Shown piece after piece: positions 62,340 through 64,000 of a DNA stretch of 64,000 nucleotides. The position numbers and the translations under genes were made by a program. This stretch comes from Microbacterium wangchenii. Lineage in GTDB: Bacteria; Actinomycetota; Actinomycetes; Actinomycetales; Microbacteriaceae. Under the pieces are notes generated by a model. The model made no database searches, was not told the DNA's origin, and saw nothing but the letters and a program-made list of their open reading frames with translations. The stretch spans positions 62,001 through 126,000 of the forward strand of contig NZ_CP038266.1 in assembly GCF_004564355.1 (NCBI RefSeq), given 5' to 3'. How positions within the stretch are numbered: the first letter of the stretch is position 1; every line of letters begins with the position of its first letter.

Positions 62340-63818
62340 ATGACCACCACCGCCCTTTCGGCGCGCCCCGGACTGCGCGAGTTCCCGCCGAGCTTCCGGT
62401 TCGGCGCCGCGACGGCCGCCTTCCAGATCGAGGGCGCCGCGTTCGAGGACGGCCGGCGTGCGAGCATCTGGGACGCGTTCTGCCGCGTGCCGGGTGCCGT
62501 GCTGCGCGGTGACAACGGCGATGTCGCGTGCGACCACTACCACCGGTACCCGCAGGACGTCGCGCTCATGAAGGAGCTCGGCCTGCAGACCTACCGCTTC
62601 TCCACGTCGTGGTCGCGCGTGCGCCCCGACGGCGGTCCGCTGAACCAGGCGGGTCTGGACTTCTACCGCCGGCTCGTCGACGAACTGCTGGGTGCCGGCA
62701 TCCGCCCGTGGCTGACGCTGTATCACTGGGACCTGCCGCAGGCGCTCGAGGAGCGCGGCGGATGGACCGTGCGCGAGACCAGCGAGCGCTTCGCCGAGTA
62801 CGCCCTCGACATGCACGACGCGCTCGGCGACCGCGTGCAGGACTGGGCGACCCTCAACGAGCCGTGGTGCTCGTCGTTCCTCAGCTACACCGCCGGTGCG
62901 CACGCACCCGGCCACTACTCGGCGGCCGAGGGGATGCTGTCGGCCCACCACCTGCTGCTGGGTCACGGCACCGCGATCCGCGAGCTGCGCGCGCGCGACG
63001 CGTCCCTCAACCTCGGCGTCACGCTCAACCTCACCGTCGCCGATCCGGTGGATGCCACGGATCCGGCCGACGTCGATGCCGCCCGTCGCATCGACGGGCA
63101 GTTCAACCGCTGGTTCCTCGACCCGGTGTTCCGCGGCAGGTATCCCGGCGACATCCTCGACGACTTCCGTCGCGTGGACCCCGAGGCCGTGGCGGTCCTG
63201 GAAGCCGCCGTGCACCCGGGCGACCTGGAGACGATCGCCGCTCCGCTGGACACCTTGGGCGTCAACTACTACCACGGCGATTTCGTCGCGGGTCGCCCGC
63301 CGGCGGATGCCCCCGGCGGCGGCGACGCGCCGACGTCGCGCCGCACGCAGTCGCCGTTCCCGGCGTCGGAGAACATCTTCTGGCACGATCGCGGGCTGCC
63401 CCGCACGTCGATGAACTGGGAGGTGCAGCCGGAGGGTCTGACCCGCCTGCTCCGCCGCGTCCACGAGGAGTACACCGCCGAGCGCGGCGTGGCCCTCGTC
63501 GTGACCGAGAACGGCGCGGCGTACGAGGACGAGCCGGTCGTCGTGGACGGCCGCGTGGAGGTGGACGACGCCGAACGCACCGAGTTCGTCGAGCTGCACC
63601 TCGGGGCGATCCTCGACGCGATCGACCAGGGTGTGGATGTCCGAGGCTTCTTCTACTGGTCGCTGCTGGACAACTTCGAATGGGCGTGGGGTTACGACAA
63701 GAGGTTCGGCATCGTGCGTGTGGATTACGAGACCCAGGAGCGGTCGATCAAGCGCTCCGGGCTTCGATACAGTCGCATCATCGCCGACCGCGCGCTGGAC
63801 GATCCCGCCCACGCGTAG
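62340..63818 (+). CDS. GH1 beta-glucosidase
   Basis: A 492-residue cytoplasmic glycosidase of family 1. FRFGAATAAFQIEGAAFEDGRRASIWDAF opens the barrel, DWATLNEPWC holds the acid/base Glu (near residue 180) and LVVTENGAAYEDE the nucleophile Glu (near 395); YDKRFGIVRVDYETQERSIKRS is the common end. I prefer the ATG at 62340, preceded by AGAGGA, to a GTG 33 bases earlier without a ribosome site. It would split imported beta-glucosides to glucose. Confidence 0.94.
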   Translation: MTTTALSARPGLREFPPSFRFGAATAAFQIEGAAFEDGRRASIWDAFCRVPGAVLRGDNGDVACDHYHRYPQDVALMKELGLQTYRFSTSWSRVRPDGGPLNQAGLDFYRRLVDELLGAGIRPWLTLYHWDLPQALEERGGWTVRETSERFAEYALDMHDALGDRVQDWATLNEPWCSSFLSYTAGAHAPGHYSAAEGMLSAHHLLLGHGTAIRELRARDASLNLGVTLNLTVADPVDATDPADVDAARRIDGQFNRWFLDPVFRGRYPGDILDDFRRVDPEAVAVLEAAVHPGDLETIAAPLDTLGVNYYHGDFVAGRPPADAPGGGDAPTSRRTQSPFPASENIFWHDRGLPRTSMNWEVQPEGLTRLLRRVHEEYTAERGVALVVTENGAAYEDEPVVVDGRVEVDDAERTEFVELHLGAILDAIDQGVDVRGFFYWSLLDNFEWAWGYDKRFGIVRVDYETQERSIKRSGLRYSRIIADRALDDPAHA

Positions 63819-63843
63819 CGTCCCGCTCGGCGAGGAGGGGCCG

Positions 63844-64000
63844 ATGAGCTTCATGACGCGGGAAGCCGTCACGATCGAAGAGGTCGCGGCGCGCGCAGGC
63901 GTGTCGCGTTCGACGGTGTCGCGCGTGGTCAACGGATCGACGGCCGTCTCACCGACGGCGCTGGATGCGGTGCGCCGCGCGATCGCCGACCTCAACTACG
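63844..64000 (+). CDS. LacI-family regulator, 5' part (runs out of window)
   Basis: Only the first 52 residues are present: TIEEVAARAGVSRSTVSRVVNGSTAVSPTALDAVRRAIADLNY is a complete LacI headpiece with the hinge beginning. GAGGAGGGG lies 3-8 bases before the ATG. As the last gene of the glucoside operon, it is the natural candidate to bind the TGGGAGCGCTCCCA sites. Open to the window end, so partial by position, not by mutation. Confidence 0.93.
   Translation, partial: MSFMTREAVTIEEVAARAGVSRSTVSRVVNGSTAVSPTALDAVRRAIADLNY

Noticed and set aside
60918-63995. Frame of over 1000 codons opposite the glucoside operon
   Set aside because: Antisense to two certain genes (permease and GH1) and of random-looking Arg/Ala/Glu/His composition.

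Overview
The window is a high-GC actinobacterial chromosome segment, most like Microbacterium or a close relative in the Microbacteriaceae. Pointers are the codon use, the constant use of the word GGATGCGG/CCGCATCC, very tight gene packing with 4-base start/stop overlaps, many starts 6-7 bases behind a TANNNT box (leaderless transcripts), and house genes such as separate purS/purQ and purL. I see no rRNA, tRNA, CRISPR array, phage or complete insertion sequence.

Layout. 1-14 kb: the 3' end of purA, a lactonase-fold protein, an AI-2E-type permease, chorismate mutase, a YtrA-like GntR/ABC trio, two pairs of unrecognised membrane-protein paralogues, purL, and an ArsR/AHSA1 pair. 14-17 kb: a PadR-controlled DrrAB-like exporter. 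17.3-25.3 kb: a complete kdpFABC-kdpDE potassium system preceded by a 46-residue membrane peptide. 25-30.5 kb: an M20 amidohydrolase, a LacI regulator with a GH13 alpha-glucosidase, and apt.

30.8-56.6 kb is the main feature: a nearly complete purine-ring degradation island. Divergent operons encode hpxO-uraH-uraD and allantoinase, an acetamidase/formamidase homologue, an AtzH(HpxZ)-amidase(HpxY) fusion, ureidoglycine-glyoxylate aminotransferase and allantoate amidohydrolase. Then come an AtzB/SsnA-like deaminase, a four-gene NMT1-type ABC importer, adenine deaminase, an XRE-cupin regulator, a flotillin, an XdhD/YgfM-type molybdenum hydroxylase, and the maturation genes xdhC and mocA. The set can be read as adenine/guanine -> hypoxanthine/xanthine -> urate -> allantoin -> allantoate -> ureidoglycine -> oxalurate -> oxamate, releasing ammonia. 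A palindrome GATGTT-N9-AACATY lies in front of the allantoinase/uraD and xdh operons and is a candidate regulon operator. An ArsR/SRPBCC/MFS operon is inserted between xdh and xdhC.

56.7-64 kb: a 2-hydroxyacid dehydrogenase, purQ and purS, then a beta-glucoside operon (binding protein, two permeases, GH1 glucosidase, start of a LacI regulator) behind a sigma70-like promoter carrying three TGGGAGCGCTCCCA operators.

Intergenic spaces hold several families of 70-86-bp palindromic elements. One of about 76 bp has five copies, one of which forms the 3' end of a coding region. They look like small non-autonomous hairpin elements.
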